DNA from: Schistosoma haematobium
Lineage: Eukaryota; Platyhelminthes; Trematoda; Strigeidida; Schistosomatidae
Assembly (NCBI RefSeq): GCF_000699445.3
Contig: NC_067195.1
Coordinates: 69,808,591-69,872,590, forward strand
Direction: 5' to 3'
Length of the DNA: 64,000 bases
Under the pieces are notes generated by a model that saw only the letters and a program-made list of their open reading frames with translations, was not told the origin of the DNA and made no database searches. Position 1 is the first letter of the stretch; the number at the start of each line of letters is the position of its first letter. Positions 44,052-54,173 of this stretch are shown here, piece by piece. A program made the position numbers and the translations under genes.

Positions 44052-45520
44052 GGCTATATGGTCTACCTAAGATCCATCAACCTGATATTCCTCTACGCCC
44101 GATACTGGATATGGCAAATTCACCATACCATTCAACAGCAAAATGGTTAGTTAAGTTATTAGAACCATTGCACCAAGAACTTGCTTAGCATAATGTTAAG
44201 GACGTCTTTGAATTTGTTGATACAAATAAAAATATGAATATAAATGGAAAAACCATGCTATCACTAGACATAACATCTTTGTTCACTAACATCCCTTTGA
44301 CTGAAACTATAGATTACATATGTGAACAATTGATAGAAAAGAATATAGAGATTCCTATCCCAATAAACAAAATGAAAGAACTTCTCTTGAAGTGCACTAT
44401 GAATATCTACTTTAAGTTTAACAATGAATTTTTCCGACAAGTAGATGGGGTAGCAATGGGATCACCTCTAGGCCCGATCCTTGCCAATATTTTTCTAGCC
44501 AAACTGGAAAATGGACCGCTTAAAGACATCCTAAATAAGCTTGATTATTACTGTCGATACATAGATGACACATTAATCATATGTGACGAAAATATCGACA
44601 AACAGGAGATGTTAGACGCTTTCAATAATGTCCACCCAGCCATTAAATTCACCAGCGAGGAGGAAAAGGACAATAGCATAGCTTCTCTAGATGTCCGACT
44701 CTCTAGAAGGATAGGTGGTTCCATAAAGCGAAATATGTTTAGAAAGTGTACATGGACGGGTCAGTATACCCATTTCCAAAGCTTCACACCTCTGCAATAT
44801 AAAATAAATTTGGTTAAGTGTCTCAACCACAGAATCAAGGTATTATGTTCTGAAGACAGTGTGGAGGAAGAAATAGTTATGCTAAAGAACACATTACGTA
44901 ATAATGGCTATCCGGATAATTTCGTCAAAAAATACCTCGTACAAAGTATTAAAAAGAGAAGACATTACGACAGGGTCAGTAAAAAGACCTTATATCTGAA
45001 ACTTGACTTTAAAGGCGACATAGCGGGTGATATTCTAACACGTCGACTCAAAAGATCTGTCGAGAGGACGTTTCATGCCGCCAAGTTACACATAACTTTC
45101 TCGACTAAACCAGTACTTACACAACTAATCAAGGATAAGTTACCGAAGATGGGCTCCTCCATGTGTGTATACCAATTCAACTGCTCCTGTGGAGCTAGTT
45201 ACATAGGCCGTACTCAGAGGGCTTTATCCTTGCGTGTTCGTGAACATGTACCAGCATGGTTGGGAAAAGGAGTCACCAAATCGATTAACAGAACCATTCT
45301 TTCTCACTTGGTAGATAGTGAACATCATATTAAAATAGAGGAAGCTTTCTCTGTTTTATATCAAGTTCCAAAATATCTACCTCAAGGAGCTAGATTACGA
45401 CTGCTTTACACAGCCGAAGCCATCTGGATCAACTCCAGAAGACCAAACTTATGCATCCAGAAAAAATATATCCAGCCTCTATGTTTACCCTGGCCTACGA
45501 CTAGATCACCAAATACCTAG
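44052..45520 (+). CDS. PLE reverse transcriptase-GIY-YIG endonuclease, N-terminally truncated
   Basis: A first segment (44052-44188) with [15 protein letters not shown] ends at TAG. 44234-45520 (428 codons) then carries [18 protein letters not shown] (first catalytic Asp), [30 protein letters not shown] (active site), [11 protein letters not shown], the [17 protein letters not shown] block, and the endonuclease [20 protein letters not shown]. That core has the VYQ and SYIG strands, catalytic Arg, LRVREH, and downstream [14 protein letters not shown] with the conserved Glu. Domain order and spacing are typical of Penelope-like elements. Target nicking and telomere-like priming are known for the family. 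Confidence 0.85.
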
Positions 45521-45956
45521 ACTGAATATTATAAACCTCTTACCCCTTCCTTCCTTCATTTTTATTTATTTTCCTTATTATCATTATTTGTCATTATCTA
45601 TATCTTAATCTTCATATCCATCATTCCCAATTTGTTGACCGTAATTACCTTGATAACACCCCCCTTATTACATATTATATTCACACAACATTATTATTAT
45701 TATTATCTCAGTTGACAGAATTATTTTCAATTTTGCAATAATACTATTATATTATCTTATTGTGACTAAACAATTTACTGACCTTTATTGAATGACCTTT
45801 CTAATTTGCAAATATTACAATTTTTTTGAAGTATATATATATATCGTAACAGATACATACGTTTACCATTTTTAACACATAACACTGTCAAACTCATTAA
45901 AACATGCCTTAATTGTGGCCTTTGTAAAATATTATAATTATGGACTTATAACTGTA
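45521..45956 (+). other. PLE 3' untranslated tail
   Basis: AT-rich, with a pyrimidine-rich start (CCCCTTCCTTCCTTC), short ATT runs near 45690-45705 and an AT run at 45832-45845. No coding content. It leads into the hammerhead motif. Confidence 0.55.
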
Positions 45957-45995
45957 GAGCCTGATGATGAAGTTATTGAAAACAATTGTTCGCTC
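45957..45995 (+). ncRNA. minimal hammerhead ribozyme motif at the PLE 3' end
   Basis: Stem I is GAGC (45957-45960) with GCTC (45992-45995). The core is CTGATGA (45961-45967) and GAA (45978-45980). Stem III is the ten-base palindrome AACAATTGTT (45981-45990), and the predicted cleavage base is C45991. Stem II is weak: a G-U and an A-T pair around a short loop (45969-45977), with one extra T after the core as in the other two motifs. A perfect palindrome with almost no loop favours two RNAs pairing, as proposed for PLE hammerheads. Self-cleavage is inference and the poor stem II argues for low activity. Confidence 0.55.
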
Positions 45996-46017
45996 AAATA
46001 TTCTTCGTTTATGAATA

Positions 46018-46900
46018 TCCTATATTTGACTTTCTTGGTTTGGTGTAAGAGTGTACTCTTTCCATGCTTTCCATATACTTTAGGTAGAACACGAATTATA
46101 CAGTGATCTGAGCTAGACAATGGAGCACGTTTACGAGTCGCATATATACCCACATCATTAATGAAGACGAAGTCTAGATGAGCATCCAAACGGGTAGGAA
46201 AATCCACTACATTTTGGTGACCTAGTGACGTAAGGAAGCTACAGTCACATGAATTGAAATCACCACATACAACTGAAAGTGAATCACTGAAGGCAGTAAC
46301 AGCGAACTCAGTGAATTCATCAGCAAAAACAGATAGTGCAGATGATGTGCAATCCGGAGTCACGTAGATATTGGTAACATAAACATATTCGTATTTATTC
46401 AGATGTTTTGGACGACATCTTAGAGTTAGACAGTCGATAAAGTCATTTGAAAACTTAAAACACACAAACGAAGATCGACACCAGTTTATGTTTACAAACG
46501 TAGCTACACCGCCACCACACCTCTTTTTATTGTTTGATCAATCCTGACGATATATTTTGAAATCATATAGTGATACTAGGCAGTCGTCCTGTAAATCATT
46601 TAACCAAGATTCTTGAATTGTGATGACACCACAATTACGATACGTATTTTGACTAAATAGGAATTACAGATAGTCCACTTTGTTGATTAGTGATCGGCAG
46701 TTAGAATTTAGCAGCTCGGGAATCGACATTCGATTAATGTTCATTCTCTTTAACGCATATTGCCAACCACCACGATGCCTTTTATAGTACTTTTTCGTAA
46801 CTTGTGCAGCGAAAGGTCGTAGGCTTTTCATAAAAGCGCCTGAATAGGTTATGCGATTAATGGACATAATTATAAATTAAAACAAATGCAAAACAGATAA
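46018..46900 (-). pseudogene. Rex1/Babar-like endonuclease (left arm)
   Basis: 5' part of the same element, cut off from its reverse transcriptase by the insertion at 40861-46017. On the minus strand 46867-46664 ends IPELLNSNCRSLINKVDYL (endonuclease start). A frame with a stop in place of a Trp then gives CGGGVATFVNINWC. 46465-46018 gives VVCGDFNSCDCSFL, LDFVFINDVGIY and LSSSDHCIIRV. The catalytic Asn, Asp and SDH residues are all present. A short basic leader (MSINRITYSGAF) precedes it. Confidence 0.8.
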
Positions 46901-47261
46901 CTTGTTGAAATAATCAGATGGCAGAAACAGGTAGCCCAGATATTCAAGCAGGCTGCATTGTTAGAACGACATTTGGGTCGACTATTTGTAAATTGTGAAT
47001 AAACTTTGATACCTAAATTGGAGTTTGGTTCTATTGTTAATTTGGGTTCGTAAATTGTAAATTGATCAATATGCCGTACTTCAATAACGGAAACGAGCAA
47101 AACGTTGGACGTAACACAAAGTTTTTCAATTATTGGTTCTGTGTTCACACATTGGATTTGTCTGGACATTTTGGGTCCAATTTCCCGGTCCTATTGGTCG
47201 ATTTCGTTTGGATTAATTCATATTTGTTTTGGTAGCCGATTCTTTGTAACCAAGGCATACG
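46901..47261 (+). other. BEL/Pao 5' region: LTR remnant and primer-binding-like site (left arm)
   Basis: Lies between the Rex1 5' end and the BEL gag. TTTTGGTAGCCGATTCTTTG near 47229 has the TGG start and position of a primer binding site, 30 bases before the gag ATG at 47262. Sequence to its left is presumably the end of a 5' LTR. No second LTR could be found to confirm it. Confidence 0.4.
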
Positions 47262-48620
47262 ATGGAAACGCGAAGCAAAAGACTGAAAGAAAATGACGAG
47301 ATGGAATGTAAAATTTCTAAAGCTGTTTGTGACATGTCTGATGTTAGTGATGATAAAAGTGATATTAGTATTAATAGTATGTCCTCTGATCAGCTTAGTA
47401 CTTCTAGATTAAAGTTAGATAAGGTGTTACCAAGGAAGGAGAAGTTAGAAAAGAGACTTGATTTAGAAAGGCAGCTTAAGATGTTAGATCTTCAAGAAGA
47501 GATTGATATGGCTGAATTAGAATGTAAGATCATGGAGGACGATAACCAACTGCCTATAGACAAGTGTGAGACAATTGCTTAGGTGGAAAGTCATTTGCAT
47601 TGTGATACCAGCTGTAATAATCATTCAAGGGGATATTTAACATCTCAGAAGGCGATTAAGCTACGTAATGAATTCATAACATTAAAGGAAATGGAATACA
47701 TGTCTGATGTGAATTCTACGGCTAAGGTGGAAACAACAGTGTCATGTCTACCCTTAGAATTACAGAATAAGTGGGTGGAAGTTGCCGATAAGATCATGAT
47801 GACCGGGAGGGAGCCGAGCTTTGAAGAATTTGTGATCTTTGTAGAGGAAAGAGCCAGGATTTCTCGAACACGTTTTGGTAGATTGGTACATTGTAACTCA
47901 AAGTTCTGTGAAAGTGGTTATGAAGGCCAAGTTGGTAAGATATCACACTTTAATGTAGTTAAGCGATAATCAAACAACTCACTCGAGGCTCTAGGTTGCG
48001 AAATTTGCTTAGGTGATCACAAAGAGACAGATTGTATGAAGTTATTGAAAATGAATGTTACAGAAAGGAGACAGGAAGTGAGAAGATGTGGTCTATGTTA
48101 CCTGTGTTTAAGAAAGGATCACGTAGCCAAGTCATGCGACACGGACGTCAAGTGTGACGTTGATAATTGGAAAATTCGGTATAATTCATTGCTACATATT
48201 GACCGTATTAATAACCATGTAGTGAACTTAGTTGAGGATTGGAACTCGTCGAAGGTTTGTTTGAGTATCATTCCGGTCAGATTGTATGGTCCGAAGAGAA
48301 ATTTGGAAACTTGCGCCCTTCTAGATAGTGGTTCAAATACTTCCCTCGTATACGGAGAGTTATTTAATTAGTTGGGTCTCAAGGGTAAGAAGGCTTCGAT
48401 GACGATAACCATTGTGAATGGAACGACTACCTGTAGATGTTTGGAAGTAAATTTAGAGGCATCTTTTTCGGAAGAGCAGTGTTCTACGAAAATCAACAAG
48501 GTTTATAAGACTAAGAAGTATCCGATAGATTGTGTAGAATCTTTAACCGAGGAACAGATGGGATGCTGGAAGCATTTGAAGGACATCACTCTTACGACGT
48601 TGCGAAGTAATCTGGTATGA
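47262..48620 (+). pseudogene. BEL/Pao gag and protease, three in-frame stops
   Basis: A single frame from ATG 47262, interrupted by TAG 47580, TAA 47967 and TAG 48369. The start is a charged coiled coil (KLEKRLDLERQLKMLDLQEE). Then a gag region ends in two cysteine knuckles, CEICLGDHKETDC (about 47998) and CGLCYLCLRKDHVAKSC (about 48090). The retropepsin core CALLDSGSNTSLVYGELF is at about 48315. This knuckle-knuckle-DSGS order is characteristic of BEL/Pao. All three stops occur in both arms, so the element was already dead before the duplication. Confidence 0.78.
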
Positions 48621-49560
48621 GTGTTGATTTGATGTGATACTCCAGACGCATATTAGGTCCTGGAACAACGTCTGGGAGACAAGGAACATCTGTTTGGTGT
48701 GCGTACGCCTCTCGGTTGGATGGTTTTAGGTCCTAAGGGAGCATATAGGTCGGTACATCCAGTACAGCGTTGTCATTCTCATGATTTTTCACCGGATCTA
48801 GAAAGATTATGTAGTTATGAGTTCGAGGATACAGACCATATTGATAAACATGGCTCACTTGAATCAAAGGTTTCTGTAACAGTAGAACTAAACGAAGAAA
48901 CGTGTTTGAAAAATTCGCTTAATAAATGGCAATACAATATTAGTGTTGATGGGTATCGAAATGAATCTTACGGGAAAGTGGTTGACAGTTCGTTTGTATT
49001 TACAAGAGATTTGATGTTTATATTAGAGTTACGTGACAAAATTATCAAGCAGTGGTTCATACGATTTAATTTGTAGCTAATGACCATGGGAAAAAGGGTT
49101 TTATGTTCTGCGGACTCAAATAGTTGTTTGTGTGTGAATCTGGAATTGTGCCTGAGGCCATGTATTATGGCTACTCATTTTCTTAAGAAACTCGAAGAGT
49201 CAAGCAGTGTTGTGATTTTGAATCAGAATAAATAGTTCGTGGTAAACAAAAGAATTAGTGGCTTGATGCTTTATTTGGGTCTACATATTCATGTTTACGT
49301 TACCTTATATGAGCATCTATGGAGGATGGAGCATTTGGTTAAGTGTTTGATATTGCAGTCGTTTATGTTGGAGACTCTGATATCAAGGTTTTCCGAGGAA
49401 TACCGTGTCTTGGAAAGTATTGAAATGGGTAAGGAATTAAGTGAGATGTCTTTACAGATGGGATTACTTAGGCTTGAGGTGTTGCGTTGGATATTCTTAG
49501 ACCTGATTCTAAATGCTATAATCATAGTATTTGAATAGTTTAGAATGCCTTTATCGCCTA
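48621..49560 (+). pseudogene. BEL/Pao post-protease region, reverse transcriptase lost
   Basis: RTPLGWMVLGPKGAYRS (48699) is the BEL block just downstream of protease. Weakly recognisable sequence follows to 49538, with a stop at 49233 that reads Glu in the right arm. No reverse transcriptase active site is found where it should be, so an internal deletion is inferred. Confidence 0.6.
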
Positions 49561-49699
49561 CAATAAAACGTCAAGGGGGAGATGAACGCTTCTTTACGAA
49601 TGTTGGATCGTTTTGTGGTACGCGGATTATTGTGTTGGTGGTCAACTTAGAAACAGTTCTTGGCCTAAGTTAAGAAAGCATCGTATTATGGATTATGGA

Positions 49700-50165
49700 T
49701 TCGGTTTCTGAGTAGTATCAGATGATAAGAGATGCTACTAAACGGATGATAACAGCAGTCCGAAAAGAGTTTTGGCTGTTACTGTTGAGAGAGAACGTAA
49801 CAGGGCTCTGCGATGCTCGATCTAACGACAGGTATTCTGTGAGATGTAAGGAAAAGAATTATTTGGCACAAATATTTTGAAGACGTTTATCTAAGGAATG
49901 TGTTCCCCTGTGGCAACGTAGACACAAATGGACTAGACCAGAGAGGAACCTAATAGAAAGTAACTTGGTGACGACATGTTCATATTTTTTAGAAAGAGTA
50001 AAATGGCCTTCAAGTCTGGTAAGGAAATTGATACCTACTAACGATAGATTAAGAGCGATGGAGTCGAGGACAAGCCAAAGAATCTTAGTGAGAGATATTG
50101 GAAAACTGTGTCTTGAAGCTGAATATGTTAGACAGCTACTCGAATCCCTGGGCGTACTGGTGTAA
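49700..50165 (+). pseudogene. BEL/Pao integrase C-terminal end
   Basis: Out-of-frame pieces include PLWQRRHKWTRPERNL (about 49905), the usual block of the DUF5641 region. 49965-50165 then encodes VKWPSSLVRKLIPTNDRLRA and RTSQRILVRDIGKLCLEAE, matching the end of BEL polyproteins. The inverted duplication breaks off at 49902, inside this region. Confidence 0.65.
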
Positions 50166-50212
50166 GTCCTAGGGATCACGAGATTGTTGGTATATTAAAT
50201 GTTTTTTGTTGA

Positions 50213-51165
50213 TTGCTTAAGGATTGGGTTGCATCGACACCCAAACTGATGATAGGGAGTGAAGTATTTGAGCGTGTCGATCGCTTCACTTATACTGGAG
50301 TTCTCATCAGCCCTTGTGATCTGGTGTGTGACGAAATCTCAGCACGGATACAGAAGGCTCGACTAGCTTTTACCAACTTGCGTCATTTATGGCGTAGGAG
50401 AGATATCCGTCTATCAACCAAAGGACGGGTTTACTGCGCAGCAGTTCGTTTCGTCCTTCTTTATGGCAGTAAAACGTGGTCGGTAAGAGTTGAGAATATT
50501 CGTGGGTTACTAGTATTTGATCATAGGTGTCTTCGAAACATTACTCGTATATCCTGTGACCATCGAGTAAGTAATGTAGTTGTTAGGAAACGGGTACTAG
50601 GTGAGGATGGAAAATCAATTGATGAAGTAGTGAAACTTCATCAGTTGAGATGGCTGGGACACGTGTTACGCATGCCCAACCACCGACTGCCTCGATATGC
50701 GATGTTTTGTCGTATAGGAGTAGGTTGGAAGAAAGCTAGGGGCGGCCAAACCAAAACATGGCACAAGTCCATGAGGTCACTGACAAGTGGACTGAGTCAT
50801 GTTGGTAGGTGTAGACTACCTGGTTGGGGACCGCGAGATGATAGCAACCGATGGTTAGAGACCTTGAATGACATGGTTTGCAATGGCGCGGGTGCATCCA
50901 CTCCTTGTGTTTTTCCGAATTCTAATCTTCTGAATTCTTCATGTCCCTTTCTTTTTTCTCTTTCCAAATTTATTTCACTGTATTATACTCCTTGAATAAC
51001 ATCTTCAAACCCTGGTTTTTCTGATTACAGCTTATAATTTTACTACATCTAGCACTACGGGATTTGAATCGACAACTGCATCTCTGTGCTAATGTGGTGT
51101 GACAACTCGAACTGATGTACGTACGTACGAAGTTCTACGTTGTTACTGACTGACTGTAATGTTAG
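50213..51165 (+). pseudogene. Perere-3-like RTE, 3' fragment
   Basis: A 5'-truncated copy of the family at 7800-11743, starting in the C-terminal part of the reverse transcriptase (homology begins near 50220, matching 10790). One frame of 261 codons carries [74 protein letters not shown] and [18 protein letters not shown]. Compared with the other copy, eleven bases (CTCAAAATCGT) after LNDM are missing, changing the last residues. It ends with GTACGTACG and an ACTG repeat tail at 51147-51159. It lies in the spacer between the duplicated arms, next to the BEL integrase end. Confidence 0.85.
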
Positions 51166-54116
51166 TTATCCTTACACTTGCCTAAGTTCAGTCACATAAC
51201 TTGGATACAAAAAAAGGTTTGGTTACAAGAATGATTTGTCGCAAATTCAATAGATTCATTTCCATTAGGATTGAGTGATCAGTCAATGAAAGTCTCATCT
51301 AATTAAGACAGATGATACTAATTTTAACAAGGATTTTAGTAATCGCTTCAGTTCGACGTGTATTTACTAATCCCTCATGAAACCTAATGCATAAAAATAA
51401 AGATAAGTCGAAAACAATAGTCATAAATACGAAATTATTTATTTATTCATGCGCGTTGCCAAGATGAGTAGACATCACAAATGATACACTGTAAAATACG
51501 TTTCCAATATCATTTAAACAAATACATAATGTTTTCTATTAAATAAGGCAAGAAATTCTTGTGGAATAGATGGAGGAATCAGAATAGTCCATAGAATGCA
51601 ACTTATGGAGAATATTATCTCCAAACGAACCCATTTCACACGTACACATTGTAAGTTGAAAATGATCACAAATGTTAAGTTGAAGAAGAATTAAGCTCAT
51701 GCTGTGTGTATAAACTAACTATTGTTTTTGAAAAATGATTTCGAGCTTTATTACGTGATAGTTTCATTGTTGGAGTCAATAAGCCATTGTCTATTGTAAA
51801 CGCCTCGTCTGTCAAGTAAATTGCCTGGACCTGTCAGTACAAAAATTCAGAAAATATAAATCAGACACATAATTACTTCAGACTATACGAAAAGAGATTT
51901 CAATACATGGTTTGCATAATATACAGTAGAAATAAGTATTTTTTTTATCTGATAAATGATTTGGATCTCAATTTGAAATGACAGAAAACACATTAGTAGC
52001 CCCAGTAGATGCTTTACGTGGTGATGCCTTTGCTTTTTTCCAGAAAGATTACTTCAACTCAAAATAGCCACAGACTATGAACGGCGAAAGCACTTCAATA
52101 ATAAAACTGAATGACTTAGATACACTAACGAAAGAGATTGTCTTCTTAGAATAAATCCTGAACCACCTTTTTTCGCATCAATCATAAAAGTTACTTTAAG
52201 CATTGGGCACAAAATCTACGAGTTTCTCAACGCATACAGATATATTAAAGACTTAGTAAGTTTGAAAAATCCGAAGTAAAAACACAAGTAGTGTTCTTTC
52301 TGAAGCAACCGTTTCAATTGAATAACCCTGAACAAAGATGTTGAAGAAGCAAACATAATTGTTGTAACTTGATAAAAATCAAACAGGACAACACTATTGG
52401 CTTTACTTATCGCTAAGTGTTGTTTTAGACTAACACAGTGGAACAATACGGTATTCAAAAACTTGAATTGAGTCGCAAAGTCTAATTGGTATCTGAATAT
52501 GTACCAGCACTCTGATAGGGCTGGATCATCAACGTTACGGTTACGTGATTATGGCTTGAAATGTTTTGGGAACTTCATTAAACCATAATTCCTTTTAACT
52601 CACTAATCAACTCATGCAACCAAATCACATTTCTTTATGTGTTATCAGTTTGTACTTTAACGACAGCATTACTTTCGCTGAATCTATTTTGATTATGGAG
52701 TGTATACAATCACCATTGATGGTGGTACTGTAAAATCAATACATTATGATTTATACATCCTTCATAAACTTCATCACTTCGTATTATTGGCAATTTAGTT
52801 TAAAATGTTCATTTTGAAGTGGAAAACATCACTTTAAACCAGTGGGATGATTGAAATATATACAAAGAGTATATCTGAACCTATTGACTAAACAAAAATT
52901 ATTTAGTAAGCATAAAGAAATATTAGTTCTATGAACATCATGCCATTAACCTTTAAAACTTTACACTAATGTTTAGATAAGTAAAACTAAAGTACTTTTC
53001 AATGATGAAATCACCACATTCTAAATTATGAAAATGTAATCATGAAGGTAACAAAAATGTAAACATTTTGTACAACAAAACAATGTGAAATAAACTAACG
53101 ACTAAGGTTATTTATAGTTCAAGAATAAAAGATAATTAATTACATTAAAAACTAAAAATAAATATAAACAATCCTTATTTAATAATATGGTTGTTTCTAA
53201 TTAGTATCATTACATATCTTTATGCTAAATGGTTGTCACATAATGGTACGAGAAACTTAAACAAAGCATGACTTTGAAGTACTAAATATAAGTAAACATT
53301 AACAGTCTACGCGTTTAATTACTAATAATAAACTATTTGTTGTTAAAATAATCAGGAATAATTCACAATATTCTGTTCAGTAATTGGTTTTAAAACTTCA
53401 TCTGTAATGAAAATAGACTGATAAACTTTCTTTTTATACGTAGAAATGTCTTCCATTTCCAATCATGTGTGCTAAGCTTGTTTTTTTGTTTGACTAACAA
53501 GAAAATGGTTAGATTACGTGGGAGTTTAATTAGTATACGGAAAACAATATCTTCATTGACCTGAGGAATTTCGCTTTGATCAAGTATACTAAACTAGGAA
53601 GTAAATTTAAACTATGGTGTCGCCTGATTATAGAACAACAAAAAACACTGAAATATGAATGTAACAAAAGAACGAAAATAGTATTTTCTTTTGTATAAAA
53701 CAATAGGAAAGAATCAACTGAAAAATCTGTTTGGTTAAAGAATAAAAGGAAGTTTGTGTAGATTGTTGAATTTTGAAGTTTACATTATGAGCTGATCTTG
53801 GTTAAATAACCGATGAAAAACATAAAGCATTGCACAACTAATTTCTAGCTAGTATGAGACCGTTCAACGGTGAGTATTCACAACTAATTGAAGACACTCT
53901 GATCAAGTTGAGTTGAATAACATGATAAAGGAGTAGATTTAGATTGTGATGCATATACTTGGATTGTTGGTGTCTACTTTTTTGTCTGTGAAAAGAACCA
54001 AGTTTCTTTTGGTCGGGAGTGTTACGAGAGAACTAAACACATTTGTGGATTAAAAGCTTTATATTAAATATTTCTAATTTCGTTGTGTTTGTGAGTGCAC
54101 TTTTTTTACTAAACTT
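51166..54116. other. AT-rich spacer between the duplicated arms
   Basis: About 2.95 kb with no recognised gene. The longest open stretch (52458-52216, minus, 80 codons) has no domain. A 60-bp segment at 53884-53943 recurs inverted at about 63233-63293. Confidence 0.5.
53884..53943 (+). repeat. 60-bp dispersed repeat, copy 1
   Basis: Starts CTAATTGAAGACACTCTGAT and ends near TAGATTTAGA. The reverse complement is found at about 63233-63293 with one single-base gap and one substitution. Neither copy extends recognisably further, so it could be the end of a small mobile element or a shared piece of host sequence. Confidence 0.65.
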
Positions 54117-54150
54117 ATAATAATAATAATAAAATAATAATAATAACAAT
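54117..54150 (+). repeat. AAT-rich microsatellite at the arm boundary
   Basis: Imperfect (AAT)n run ending about 24 bp before the right arm begins. Confidence 0.9.
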
Positions 54151-54173
54151 ATATATTTCTGCATGGGCAGAAA

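Larger units (their letters stand above)
40861..46017 (+). mobile_element. RTE-PLE chimeric insertion in the left arm
   Basis: 5,157 bp absent from the right arm. Left end: the complete-looking SR2-like leader. At 44051-44052 the RTE stops exactly where its GTAAG tail should start and a Penelope-like element continues. Right end: PLE tail with a hammerhead motif. The insertion site lies in the Rex1 linker and about 42 bp of target is missing. No target duplication is apparent. The chimera is consistent with one target-primed event that started on PLE RNA and jumped to the 3' end of RTE RNA. Confidence 0.8.
44052..46017 (+). mobile_element. Penelope-like element, 5' truncated
   Basis: Begins inside the reverse transcriptase at [16 protein letters not shown] (44051) and runs to a 3' tail with AT microsatellites (45832-45845) and a hammerhead motif (45957-45995). 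It belongs to a different PLE lineage from the one at 1-1745. Apart from one stop near 44188, the coding region is open to 45520, so this copy is younger-looking than the first. Confidence 0.85.
38131..49902 (+). repeat. left arm of a large inverted duplication
   Basis: Inverted, nearly identical counterpart of 54174-60827. From the outside in it holds a CR1 scrap (38240-38360), LTR fragment (38361-38690), Rex1-like element on the minus strand, and BEL element on the plus strand ending mid-integrase. It is longer than the other arm only because of the 5,157-bp insertion at 40861-46017. Outer boundary: GGTGTTAAAGTGAGATT at 38131. Inner boundary: after CTAAGGAATGT at about 49902. The 397-residue Rex1 reading frame is identical in the two arms; a few substitutions and indels elsewhere distinguish them. 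Confidence 0.9.
47262..50165 (+). mobile_element. BEL/Pao LTR retrotransposon remnant (left arm plus flank)
   Basis: gag, protease and the C-terminal end of integrase of a BEL/Pao element remain, in order and mostly in one frame with point stops. The reverse transcriptase core and most of RNase H and integrase are not recognisable and appear deleted. The duplicated arm ends at 49902 within the integrase end; 49903-50165 continues the element past the arm. Confidence 0.72.

Noticed and set aside
49859..50179. 106-codon minus-strand frame
   Set aside because: Antisense to the BEL integrase end, which is the recognisable coding sequence here.
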